From JAKACA01 sp963769255 (GTDB taxonomy: Bacteria > Actinomycetota > Acidimicrobiia > Acidimicrobiales > Bog-793): a DNA stretch of 64,000 nt. Numbering within the stretch: the stretch's first letter is position 1; each line of letters begins with the position of its first letter. A program made the translations under genes and the position numbers. Positions 7,607 through 14,815 of this stretch are shown here, one piece after another. The stretch covers positions 1,922,001 through 1,986,000 of the forward strand of contig CAVYKV010000001.1 of assembly GCA_963769255.1 (NCBI GenBank). Reading direction: 5' to 3'. The notes beneath the pieces are model-generated. The model made no database searches. It was not told the DNA's origin and was given only the letters and a program-made list of their open reading frames with translations.

Positions 7607-8071
7607 GGATTCCGACCAGACGACGAGGCGGCGACGCAGCTCCGGCAGCCGTCCGGATGCCGCCGGTGCCGTCAGCGTGATGGCGCAGGCGTCGAGCGGC
7701 AGGTGCTCACCGCCGGCGAGATCGAGGGTGATGGTCTGGCTGGGGCCCTTCGCCACTGAGCTCTCACCGAGGCGGACGTTGACGATGGCCGACCGATCGA
7801 GCCGACGCGTGGCGAAGAGGTTGCGAACCTCGAGCACATCCCCACGGGCGACGACGGAGAGGGTTGTCAAGCGGTAGTAGTAGGCCACCCAGACGCCGAG
7901 AGCGAGGGCGGCGCCGACCGCCCAGATGGATCCCCGCAAGGCCAGGATGACCGTGACGGCGACGGCCACGGCGCTGCCGCCGACGAGGAGGGCGGCGTTG
8001 CCGAGGCGGCTCTGTCGGGGGGCGCGGATGGCGAAGTCGTCAGTACGGGCGTCCTGCAGTCCACCGGTCAC
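7574..8071 (-). CDS. Small membrane protein with PH-like domain
   Basis: 165 residues. Two adjacent transmembrane helices (about 28-45 and 48-66) precede a beta-rich domain that begins LTTLSVVARGDVLEVRNLFATRRLDRSAIVNVRLG. That pattern (YYRLT..., 'L.V...VLEV.N.F.T.R...') is typical of bacterial PH-domain membrane proteins common in actinobacteria. Function is unknown. The start is GTG at 8071. The gene ends inside the 3' end of the convergent hydrolase gene (33-bp overlap), so the two 3' ends may influence each other. Confidence 0.78.
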   Translation of the reverse strand: MTGGLQDARTDDFAIRAPRQSRLGNAALLVGGSAVAVAVTVILALRGSIWAVGAALALGVWVAYYYRLTTLSVVARGDVLEVRNLFATRRLDRSAIVNVRLGESSVAKGPSQTITLDLAGGEHLPLDACAITLTAPAASGRLPELRRRLVVWSESSVAEKPLQDA

Positions 8072-8132
8072 ACCTCACAGTGTGGCCAGCCGACCGCCCC
8101 AAGTGGGGGATGCGCCGGCGGCGCCGGGTGCC

Positions 8133-8888
8133 TCAGGTCGAGATGGGTGTCGCCGGAGGCGTGAAGGCGCTGCTCGGGGGGGTCGACGAGTAGTTCGTGA
8201 GGACCATCTTGTACGTGCCGCTCGAGCTCGTGCCGATCGACTCGGCGAGGACACCGGCCGACGTGACGCAGTACGTGTAGACGCCACCGTTGCTGGGGGA
8301 GTGGAAGGACACACACGTCACGGGCTGACCCGCGAAGGTGCTGGAGGAGGTCGTCACATCGGCGGCGTTGGGAGCATCGCCCTTGAGGACGGCGAGGGCC
8401 GCCTTCGACCCGAAGACATCGACGAGCGAGGTCAGGGCGACGGCTGCCGATCCGGCTTCCGGCCCGGTCAGGCACTGCCAGTTGCCCGTCGACTTCGTGC
8501 AGACGACGGCGGTGGTGCCCTTCGTGATCTCCTCGAAGGTGCCTGACTTCTCGGTGGCGCCGACGAGGGAGTCCGAACCGTCGTGGGCCAAGGTCAGGGT
8601 GGAGTTCTCTGTGACGCCGGCCGTGGTGTTCGTGACGTTGTAGGTGGCGTCGAACGTTGCCACCTGGCCGCTGCCGAGGGTTTGCTCGATCTTCGTGATG
8701 GCGCCCGATCCGCCGGCAGGCGCCGTCGTCGAGCTGCCGCCGGCCGCCGTCGTCGTCGTCGAGCCGGGGGCGGGGGAGGAGGTCGTCGTCGTGCCCGATG
8801 ACGAGCTGCCGCAGGCGCTCGCCGCCAGGGCGACGGCCGCCACGGCAGCAGCGGCGACGCAGCGCTGCCACGTGATGGAGGTCCTTAT
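8133..8888 (-). CDS. Secreted lipoprotein with Thr/Ser-rich linker; probable ATA start
   Basis: The lipobox LAASAC is followed by a low-complexity Gly/Ser/Thr/Pro segment and a globular domain of about 200 residues with four Cys residues (VVCTK, WQCLT, VTCVSF, YTYCVT), compatible with disulfides outside the cell. The family is not recognised. Start choice is odd. GTG at 8843 would leave an 11-residue signal peptide without a positive n-region. The frame upstream has no ATG, GTG or TTG, but an ATA at 8886-8888 sits 6 bases after a strong AAAGGAG and gives a full signal peptide beginning RTSITWQR. I therefore annotate the ATA start tentatively; a base error of ATA for ATG would explain it equally. 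Confidence 0.78.
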   Translation of the reverse strand: MRTSITWQRCVAAAAVAAVALAASACGSSSSGTTTTSSPAPGSTTTTAAGGSSTTAPAGGSGAITKIEQTLGSGQVATFDATYNVTNTTAGVTENSTLTLAHDGSDSLVGATEKSGTFEEITKGTTAVVCTKSTGNWQCLTGPEAGSAAVALTSLVDVFGSKAALAVLKGDAPNAADVTTSSSTFAGQPVTCVSFHSPSNGGVYTYCVTSAGVLAESIGTSSSGTYKMVLTNYSSTPPSSAFTPPATPIST

Positions 8889-8990
8889 TGACTGCTCCTT
8901 TCGCCGCCCGCCTCGGGCGTGTCAAGAGATTCTTGCACGCCGACAGGAGCGCCCCGTACGTGCACCGAATCCGAGCCGACGGCGGTTCGC

Positions 8991-8996
8991 TAGGTT
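8991..8996 (+). promoter_or_regulatory. -10 element TAGGTT of the PIG-L gene (leaderless)
   Basis: TAGGTT ends 8 bases before the ATG at 9005. It supports that start over an upstream in-frame start at 8888, which would lie opposite the divergent lipoprotein gene. Confidence 0.55.
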
Positions 8997-9004
8997 CGTG
9001 CCCA

Positions 9005-9754
9005 ATGACCAGCACGGCCGACACACCGCCCCCCTTGCCGCAGGGCGAGGCCGCTCCGGAGCGCATCCTCGTCGTCGTCGCTCACCCCGACGATGTGGAC
9101 TTCGGATCCGCCGGCACGGTGGCCAGCTGGACGGGGACGGGCGCCGAGGTCACCTACTGCATCGTGACGGACGGGGCGGCGGGTGCCGCCGACCCCGACG
9201 TCGATCTCGGTGGGCTCCCCTTGCTTCGTCAGACCGAGCAGCGCAAGGCGGCGGCGGAGGTTGGCGTGAGCACGGTCGTGTTTCTCGGCTACCCCGACGG
9301 CCGTCTGGCGGTGACCTACGAGCTACGGCGCGACGTCAGCCGCGTCATCCGGCAGGTGCGGCCCGAGCGCGTGCTGTGCCAGTCACCCGAGCGCAACTGG
9401 GAGCGCATCCGGGCGAGCCATCCCGATCACCTCGCCGCCGGCGAGGCCACCTTGCAGGCGGTCTACCCGGACGCCCGCAATCCCTACGCCCACCCCGAGC
9501 TCCTCGCCGAAGGTCTCGAGCCCCACGCCGTGGGGGAGGTGTGGCTCATGGCATCCCCCCTCTCGGATCGCTACGTGGACATCACCCACACGATCGAGCG
9601 CAAGATCGCGGCGCTCAGCTGCCACGAGAGTCAGGTCGACGATCCCCACCGGCTCGAGGAGATCGTCCGGTCCTGGGCCTCGTCGACGGCCGAGCGCGCC
9701 GGATTCGGGACCGGCCGCTTCGCCGAGGCCTTCCAGGTCGTGGACACACACTGA
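9005..9754 (+). CDS. PIG-L/LmbE-family N-acetylglucosamine deacetylase (MshB/Mca-like)
   Basis: 249 residues of the zinc-dependent PIG-L fold. The metal and catalytic motif AHPDD appears near residue 28 (ILVVVAHPDDVDFGSAG) and the second metal His lies in the conserved HPDH around residue 140. Family members deacetylate GlcNAc-inositol in mycothiol synthesis (MshB) or cleave mycothiol conjugates (Mca), among other roles. mshC lies 4 kb downstream, so a mycothiol role is plausible, but the sequence alone does not separate MshB from Mca or from unrelated deacetylases. It is leaderless from the TAGGTT box; the DUF4395 gene follows after 23 bases. Confidence 0.87.
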   Translation: MTSTADTPPPLPQGEAAPERILVVVAHPDDVDFGSAGTVASWTGTGAEVTYCIVTDGAAGAADPDVDLGGLPLLRQTEQRKAAAEVGVSTVVFLGYPDGRLAVTYELRRDVSRVIRQVRPERVLCQSPERNWERIRASHPDHLAAGEATLQAVYPDARNPYAHPELLAEGLEPHAVGEVWLMASPLSDRYVDITHTIERKIAALSCHESQVDDPHRLEEIVRSWASSTAERAGFGTGRFAEAFQVVDTH

Positions 9755-9777
9755 TTCCCGCACGAGGAGAGCACCCA

Positions 9778-10299
9778 ATGGGCAAGATCATCGGGTTCCC
9801 GAACCCCGTCAACGAGACGTCGGCCCGCGTCGTGGCCGGTGGTGTCGTGGCGATGAGCGCGGCGACGATCGCCTTCGACCAGCCCTGGCTGCTCGTTCCG
9901 CTCACCTACGGTTTCGGCGCCCGAGTGTTGACGGGACCGACCCTCAGCCCCCTCGGGCAACTGGCGACGAAAGTCGTGACACCCCGGCTGAAGGTCGAGC
10001 ATCGTTTCGTGCCGGGACCGCCTAAGCGCCTCGCCCAGGGGGTCGGGCTCGCCATGTCGGCGATCTCCCTCGCCCTTGCCTCCACCGGTCGCAAGCGGGC
10101 CGCCTACGGAGTGCTCAGTGGGCTCCTTGCCGCCGCCAGTCTGGAGGCGTTCCTCGGGTTCTGCGTTGCCTGCCGGGCCTTTCCCTTGCTCATGCGCGCC
10201 GGCATCATCCCCGAGGACGTGTGTCGAGAGTGCGCCGACCTCTGGTCGAAGAAGGCTCCGACGGGCGGCCGGGCGGCCGCAACCCTTGATGACGCCTGA
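9778..10299 (+). CDS. DUF4395 family membrane protein
   Basis: 173 residues with four hydrophobic segments. The opening NPVNETSARVVAG matches the N-terminus of DUF4395 proteins. Near the end are two Cys pairs, FCVACRAF and VCRECADLW, which suggest a redox or metal site. DUF4395 proteins are often found next to thioredoxin-like or rhodanese genes; none is adjacent here. The ATG is preceded by GAGGAG at a usable distance. The biochemical role is unknown. Confidence 0.87.
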   Translation: MGKIIGFPNPVNETSARVVAGGVVAMSAATIAFDQPWLLVPLTYGFGARVLTGPTLSPLGQLATKVVTPRLKVEHRFVPGPPKRLAQGVGLAMSAISLALASTGRKRAAYGVLSGLLAAASLEAFLGFCVACRAFPLLMRAGIIPEDVCRECADLWSKKAPTGGRAAATLDDA

Positions 10300-10309
10300 G
10301 GCAGCCCGT

Positions 10310-10315
10310 TAGACT
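10310..10315 (+). promoter_or_regulatory. -10 element TAGACT upstream of the rsgA leader
   Basis: TAGACT lies 11 bases after the DUF4395 stop codon. Unlike the leaderless genes, it is followed by a 5' leader that carries a near-perfect Shine-Dalgarno AAAGGAGGT and a short ORF. Confidence 0.5.
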
Positions 10316-10348
10316 GTTGCTCTTCCCGAGCGAAAGGAGGTCTGTGAG

Positions 10349-10411
10349 ATGACGGTCGACCAATTCCCGATGTCTCACGCCGGCCGCGCGCTCGGGCACG
10401 CACCCGCCTGA
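10349..10411 (+). CDS. Putative 20-residue leader peptide upstream of rsgA
   Basis: ATG at 10349 follows AAAGGAGGT, the strongest Shine-Dalgarno in the window, at a spacing of 6-7 bases. The ORF encodes 20 residues (MTVDQFPM... ending GHAPA) and stops at 10411. It lies between a TAGACT promoter and a UUCG-loop hairpin, 100 bases before the rsgA start. Most genes around it lack any Shine-Dalgarno, so such a strong site on a tiny ORF is striking. It may be a regulatory leader peptide or a genuine small protein. The peptide has no run of one amino acid that would indicate classic attenuation. Confidence 0.5.
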   Translation: MTVDQFPMSHAGRALGHAPA

Positions 10412-10429
10412 ACTGACCCGTTCGCGCTC

Positions 10430-10453
10430 GCCGGCCTTTTCGAAGGCGCCGGC
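10430..10453 (+). terminator. Hairpin with UUCG loop between leader ORF and rsgA
   Basis: The left arm GCCGGCCTT and right arm AAGGCGCCGGC pair around TTCG, with a 2-base bulge on the right. UUCG tetraloops are very stable. There is no T-run after it, so it could be a weak terminator, an attenuator or an mRNA stabiliser rather than a classic intrinsic terminator. Confidence 0.45.
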
Positions 10454-10510
10454 CCTGCCACCGTCGAAGTGGCACCGGTGCTCCCGTTTCCTCGAAGGAG
10501 CCCATACAGC

Positions 10511-11632
10511 GTGACCGAACCATCTGTTGCACCGGAGAGCCGCCCGATGACGGCCTCACCGGACCATCCACCCGCCGCCGACGCCGGCAGCCTCTCGGAG
10601 CTGGGCTGGGACGCTTCCTGGCAGTCGGCCTACGAGGCCACCTGTGCCGCCAGTCCCACCGGGACCGTCCTCGAGCCCGGCCGCGTGCTGCGCCGGGATC
10701 GCGCCGTGTGTCTCGTCGGCGGCGACGCCGGGGAACGGCAGGCGACGATCAGCCGTCACCTGCTCGCCGACCCGCTCGAGGCTCCCACGACGGGCGACTT
10801 CGTCGTCCTGGCCGGCAGTGAGGTCGTCGCCGTCCTCGAGCGGAGGACAGCCATGATGCGCTCAGGCTTTCGCGACCTGTCGGCCCAGGTGCTGGCAGCG
10901 AACGTCGACCTTGTCCTCGTCGTGGTGGCACTAGACCGACCATGGCGGGCACGCCGAGTCGAGCGCCTGCTCGTGATCGCCTGGCAGACCGGTGCCGTCC
11001 CCGTCCTCGTGCTCACGAAAGCCGACCAGAGCGAGGACCCTGGTGGCGTCTACGAGGGGGCCGCCGCCGTGGCGCCCGGCTGTGCCGTCCACGTCGTGAG
11101 CGCCCTCACCGGCGTCGGAATCGAGGGCCTGGTGGCGGAGCTGGCGCCCGGCACGACGACGGTGATGATCGGGACGTCCGGCGCCGGAAAGACCACCCTC
11201 GCCAACGCCCTCTCGAGCGAGGGCCCGGCCCGTGCGACCTCGCCGATTCGAGCCGACGGCAAGGGGCGGCACACGACGGTCGCCCGTGAGCTCGTTCGCC
11301 TCGACAACGGTGCGCTCATGATCGACACACCCGGACTCCGGACCGTCGGGCTGTGGGATGCCGAGGAGGCCCTTTCCGACGCCTTCTCCGACGTGGAGGA
11401 ATTGGCGAGCACCTGCCGCTTCGGCGATTGCGCCCACGACAGCGAGCCCGGCTGCGCCGTGAAGGCCGCCGTGGAGGAAGGACGCCTCGATGGCGACCGG
11501 CTCGCCAGCTTGCAACGCCTGCAGCGCGAGCAGCTGTGGCTGGCCGCCCGCACGGACGCCCGCCTGCGGGCGCTGCGCAGCGCCGAGTGGAGGAAGATCT
11601 CGAAGCAGCAGAAGACGACCTTCTACCGCTGA
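10511..11632 (+). CDS. rsgA: Ribosome small-subunit-dependent GTPase RsgA
   Basis: 373 residues. The order is OB-fold (about 45-125), a circularly permuted GTPase (G4 LTKAD, G5 VSALTG, then G1 GTSGAGKTTLANAL, then G3 DTPG), and a C-terminal zinc finger with C-x5-C-x-H-x5-C (CRFGDCAHDSEPGC). That order defines the RsgA/YjeQ family, which helps mature the 30S subunit. G1 is GTSGAGKT where the family usually has GxSGVGKS. The start GTG at 10511 follows GAAGGAG; an in-frame GTG at 10469 would begin inside the hairpin's 3' flank and adds no conserved sequence. ATG at 10547 is a further option. Confidence 0.92.
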   Translation: MTEPSVAPESRPMTASPDHPPAADAGSLSELGWDASWQSAYEATCAASPTGTVLEPGRVLRRDRAVCLVGGDAGERQATISRHLLADPLEAPTTGDFVVLAGSEVVAVLERRTAMMRSGFRDLSAQVLAANVDLVLVVVALDRPWRARRVERLLVIAWQTGAVPVLVLTKADQSEDPGGVYEGAAAVAPGCAVHVVSALTGVGIEGLVAELAPGTTTVMIGTSGAGKTTLANALSSEGPARATSPIRADGKGRHTTVARELVRLDNGALMIDTPGLRTVGLWDAEEALSDAFSDVEELASTCRFGDCAHDSEPGCAVKAAVEEGRLDGDRLASLQRLQREQLWLAARTDARLRALRSAEWRKISKQQKTTFYR

Positions 11633-11680
11633 GCAGCTGTGCTCGGCGAGCACGTCGGGCGGCCGGGTCCCCGATGTAGG

Positions 11681-11686
11681 TAGGTT
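11681..11686 (+). promoter_or_regulatory. -10 element TAGGTT of the MFS-npdG-mshC operon (leaderless)
   Basis: TAGGTT ends 8 bases before the ATG at 11695; TAGG is doubled just upstream. It would drive the MFS, npdG and mshC genes, which overlap each other. Confidence 0.55.
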
Positions 11687-11694
11687 GCACGCCG

Positions 11695-12990
11695 ATGCCG
11701 GCCAGCAGGGTGCTCCTCGACATCGAGCCGCTGCGGACATCGCAGCAATTCCGGCGCCTCTGGACCGGCTACCTCCTCAAGACCCTCGGCTCGCAGCTCA
11801 CGGTCGTCGCCGTTCCCTACCAGGTGTACCGGCTGACGGGCTCCTCCCTCGATGTCGGCCTCATCGGCCTCGCCCAGATCCTGCCGGTCCTCCTCGGCGC
11901 CCTCGCCGGCGGATCCGTGGCGGACGCCTTCGACCGCCGCCGCGTGCTGCTCGTCAGCCAGAGCTTCCTGGCCGTCTGCAGCATCGGTCTCCTCATCAAC
12001 GCCTCAAGCCACCACCCGCACATCTGGCCGCTCTACGTGCTGGCGGCGGCGATTGCGGGCTTCGACGCGTGCGACAGCTCGACACGGGCAGCCGTGTTCG
12101 CCAACCTCGTGGAGCGCAGGCAGCTCGCCTCCGCCAACGCCTTGTGGCAGATGCTGTCCCAGCTCGGCAGCGTGGTCGGTCCGGCCGTCGCCGGCATCCT
12201 GATCGCCCGCGTGGGCGTCGCCTCCGCCTATGGGGCCGACGCCGCCACCTTCGTGGTCTCGCTCACCACCGTCGCCATCCTCAAGCCCCTGCCGCCCGTC
12301 GCCGGGGGCACCCGCTTCGGGTGGCGCTCCATGAAGGAGGGGCTCTCGTTCCTGCGGGGACGCCAGGTGCTGCAGGCGTGCTTCGTCATCGACCTCGCCG
12401 CCATGGTGCTCGGCATGCCGCGGGCGCTCTTTCCTGCCATCGGGTTGCATCGCTTCCGTGGCACGGCCGAGACCGTGGGCCTTCTCTACGCCGCCCCGGG
12501 CGCCGGCGCCCTCCTCGGGGCAGGCCTCACGGGCTGGGTGTCCCTCGTTCGGCGGCAGGGGCGTGCCGTCCTGTTGGCCGTCACGGCCTGGGGCGCCTGC
12601 ATCGCCGCCTTCGGCGTCGTCGACTGGCTGCCGCTCGGCCTCGTGCTCCTCGCCGCCGCCGGAGCCGCCGACGTCATCTCGGCCGTCTTCCGAGGCACGA
12701 TCCTGCAGACGGAGACACCCGACGCCTTGCGGGGACGCCTCTCGTCCATCCATACGGCGGTCGTGACGGGCGGCCCCCGGCTCGGGGACGTGGAGGCGGG
12801 CGTGGTGGCCGCCCTCGGTGGCGTCGAGGTGTCGGTCGTCTCCGGCGGTCTCGGGTGCCTGGCCGGTGTCGTCCTCGTCTGGCGGCTCATGCCGCGTCTC
12901 ATCCGGTACGTCTCGCCTGCCCACGCCGGCGGCGGGACGACCGGGCCAGGCGACGCGGGGGGCGACGGTGTGCAAGGTTTGGGGACATGA
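11695..12990 (+). CDS. MFS transporter, EntS-like (MFS_3)
   Basis: 431 residues with about 12 hydrophobic helices. FRRLWTGYLLKTLGSQLTVVAVPYQVY at the start and the loop motif GGSVADAFDRRRVL resemble the EntS/MFS_3 group, which includes siderophore and drug exporters. NALWQMLSQLGSVVGPAVAG in helix 5 is also typical. The substrate is unknown. Its last codons overlap npdG (ATGA at 12987), so it is translationally coupled to npdG and, through it, to mshC. That coupling hints at a link with redox cofactor metabolism but does not identify the cargo. Confidence 0.88.
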   Translation: MPASRVLLDIEPLRTSQQFRRLWTGYLLKTLGSQLTVVAVPYQVYRLTGSSLDVGLIGLAQILPVLLGALAGGSVADAFDRRRVLLVSQSFLAVCSIGLLINASSHHPHIWPLYVLAAAIAGFDACDSSTRAAVFANLVERRQLASANALWQMLSQLGSVVGPAVAGILIARVGVASAYGADAATFVVSLTTVAILKPLPPVAGGTRFGWRSMKEGLSFLRGRQVLQACFVIDLAAMVLGMPRALFPAIGLHRFRGTAETVGLLYAAPGAGALLGAGLTGWVSLVRRQGRAVLLAVTAWGACIAAFGVVDWLPLGLVLLAAAGAADVISAVFRGTILQTETPDALRGRLSSIHTAVVTGGPRLGDVEAGVVAALGGVEVSVVSGGLGCLAGVVLVWRLMPRLIRYVSPAHAGGGTTGPGDAGGDGVQGLGT

Positions 12991-13658
12991 ACATCGGCAT
13001 CCTCGGTGGCACCGGCCCCGCCGGAAAGGCGGTTGCGGTCCGCATCGCGTCCGTCGGCCTCGACGTACGGATCGGGTCCCGCCAGGTGGAACGGGCCGAG
13101 AGCATCGCCTCGGAGCTGCGGACGAAGTGGGCGGATCGCCGCCTCTCCCTGCTCGGTGTCTCCAACGAGACGGCCTGCGAGGCCGACCTCGTCGTTCTCG
13201 CCACCCCGTGGGACGGTGCCGCCCCCCTCGCCGCCTCGTTGGCCGAGCGGCTGGAGGGCAAAGTCGTCATCTCCATGGTGAACGCCCTCGGCAAGGTGGG
13301 CGACGAGCTCCTCGCCCTCGTGCCCCCGACGGGATCCATCGCCGTCGCCGTGCAGCAGGCCGCCCCGGGCGCCCTCGTGTCCGGCGCCTTCCACCACCTG
13401 CCGGCCCGGCAGGTGGCCAACCTCGAGTCGATTCTCGACGCCGACGTCCTCGTCTGCTCGGACCACCCGGAGGCGACGCGGGCGACCATTGCGCTCACCG
13501 ACCGCATCCCCGGCTGCCGCGGGGTGGACGCCGGTTCACTCTCGGCGGCGGCTGCCATCGAGGCCTTCACGGCCGTCCTCGTCGGCATCAACATCAAGCA
13601 CCGGGCGCATGCGAGCATCCGCCTGACGGGTTTCGATCCGACCGGGAGCGGCCACTGA
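12987..13658 (+). CDS. npdG: NADPH-dependent F420 reductase (F420H2:NADP+ oxidoreductase), NpdG-like
   Basis: 223 residues. The Rossmann motif GILGGTGPAGKAVAVRIASVG begins at residue 4, followed by IGSR, the usual NADP 2'-phosphate contact of this family (GSRxxERA). Later blocks NALGKVGDEL, SGAFHHLPARQV, and the DAGSLSAAAAIEAFTAVLVGIN helix match F420-dependent NADP reductases. The enzyme exchanges hydride between F420 and NADP. The F420 precursor synthase fbiC is in the same window at 51.5 kb, so the cofactor is made. It overlaps the MFS stop (ATGA) and the mshC start (TGATG), which indicates one translational unit. Confidence 0.9.
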   Translation: MNIGILGGTGPAGKAVAVRIASVGLDVRIGSRQVERAESIASELRTKWADRRLSLLGVSNETACEADLVVLATPWDGAAPLAASLAERLEGKVVISMVNALGKVGDELLALVPPTGSIAVAVQQAAPGALVSGAFHHLPARQVANLESILDADVLVCSDHPEATRATIALTDRIPGCRGVDAGSLSAAAAIEAFTAVLVGINIKHRAHASIRLTGFDPTGSGH

Positions 13659-14770
13659 TGCGCCTGTACGACACGGCCCGGGGGGCCGTCGTGCCCTTCG
13701 AGCCCGGGCCGGTCGTGACCATGTACACCTGCGGCATCACGCCGTACGACGCCGCCCACCTCGGCCACGCCATGGTGTACGTCACCTACGACGTCCTGCA
13801 GCGGCGCCTGCGCGACCTCGGCCACCGCACCGAGTGCGTGCGCAACGTCACCGACGTCGACGACGACATCTTGCGCAAGGCCCGTGAGCTCGGCGTGCAC
13901 TACCTCGACCTCGCTGCCGGCGAGATCGCCCGGTTCGACTCCGACATGCGGGCGCTCAACCTCATCCCGGCCACGAGCGAACCCCGGGCGACGTCGGCCA
14001 TCCCCGACATCCTCGGGTTCATCGGGATGGTGCTCGACGCCGGACATGCCTATCGGGCCGGCGGCGCCGTCTACTTCGACGTCTCCTCCTTTCCCCGCTT
14101 CGGCCAGGTGAGCCACTACGACCAGGACACCATGCTGCGCCTCGCCGCCGAGCGGGGCGGCAACCCGGACGACCCCTTCAAGAGCGACCCGCTCGACTTC
14201 GTGCTCTGGCAGCCGTCGGCCGACGACGAGCCGGCTTGGGACTCCCTCTGGGGAAAGGGCCGTCCCGGCTGGCACATCGAGTGCTCGGCCCTCGCCCTGC
14301 GGGAGCTCGGGACGACGATCGACCTCCACGGCGGGGGCGACGACCTCGTCTTCCCACACCACGAGTGCGAGGCGGCCCAGTCGGAGGCGGCCACGGGCGA
14401 GCCGTTCGTACGGCACTGGATGCACGTCGGGATGGTCCGCCTCGGCGGCGAGAAGATGTCGAAGTCCCTTGGCAACCTCGTCTTCGTGCACACACTGCTC
14501 GAGCACCACGATCCCGCTGTCGTCCGTCTCGCCCTGCTCGCCCAGCACTACAGGAGCTCCTGGGACTTCGAGGGGTCGCAGCTGGAGGAGGCGAGCGAGC
14601 GGCTGGCCCGCTGGCGGGCGGCGGGCCGGGGCGAGGGTGGGCTCGAGGCCGTCCGGGCGCGCCTCGACGAGGACCTGGACACACCAGGTGCCCTCGAGGC
14701 CATCGACGCTGCCGTCACCGCCGGCGAGGGCGTCAGCCGGTCGGCCGACTTGCTCGGCGTGCTGCTCTGA
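13658..14770 (+). CDS. mshC: Cysteine:glucosaminyl-inositol ligase MshC (mycothiol synthesis)
   Basis: 370 residues, shorter than CysRS (about 460) and lacking its C-terminal tRNA anticodon-binding part. The adenylation core is complete: zinc Cys and HIGH region MYTCGITPYDAAHLGHA (ITPYDxxHLGHA is the MshC signature), second zinc site GRPGWHIECSAL, DLHGGGDDLVFPHHECEAAQSE, and KMSKS in EKMSKSLGN. MshC ligates Cys to GlcN-inositol with ATP in the penultimate step of mycothiol synthesis. A standard cysS is not seen here, so a divergent CysRS role cannot be formally excluded, but the signature favours MshC. Translation is coupled to npdG through TGATG. Confidence 0.9.
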   Translation: MRLYDTARGAVVPFEPGPVVTMYTCGITPYDAAHLGHAMVYVTYDVLQRRLRDLGHRTECVRNVTDVDDDILRKARELGVHYLDLAAGEIARFDSDMRALNLIPATSEPRATSAIPDILGFIGMVLDAGHAYRAGGAVYFDVSSFPRFGQVSHYDQDTMLRLAAERGGNPDDPFKSDPLDFVLWQPSADDEPAWDSLWGKGRPGWHIECSALALRELGTTIDLHGGGDDLVFPHHECEAAQSEAATGEPFVRHWMHVGMVRLGGEKMSKSLGNLVFVHTLLEHHDPAVVRLALLAQHYRSSWDFEGSQLEEASERLARWRAAGRGEGGLEAVRARLDEDLDTPGALEAIDAAVTAGEGVSRSADLLGVLL

Positions 14771-14802
14771 GGCGGCGTTGCCCGCCTCGGCACCGCTCAC
14801 CG

Positions 14803-14808
14803 TGAAAT
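14803..14808 (+). promoter_or_regulatory. Possible -10 element TGAAAT of thrS
   Basis: TGAAAT ends 7 bases before the thrS ATG at 14816, matching the spacing seen at the leaderless genes although the second base deviates. No Shine-Dalgarno or T-box structure is visible in the 45-bp gap. Confidence 0.35.
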
Positions 14809-14815
14809 TGACCCG

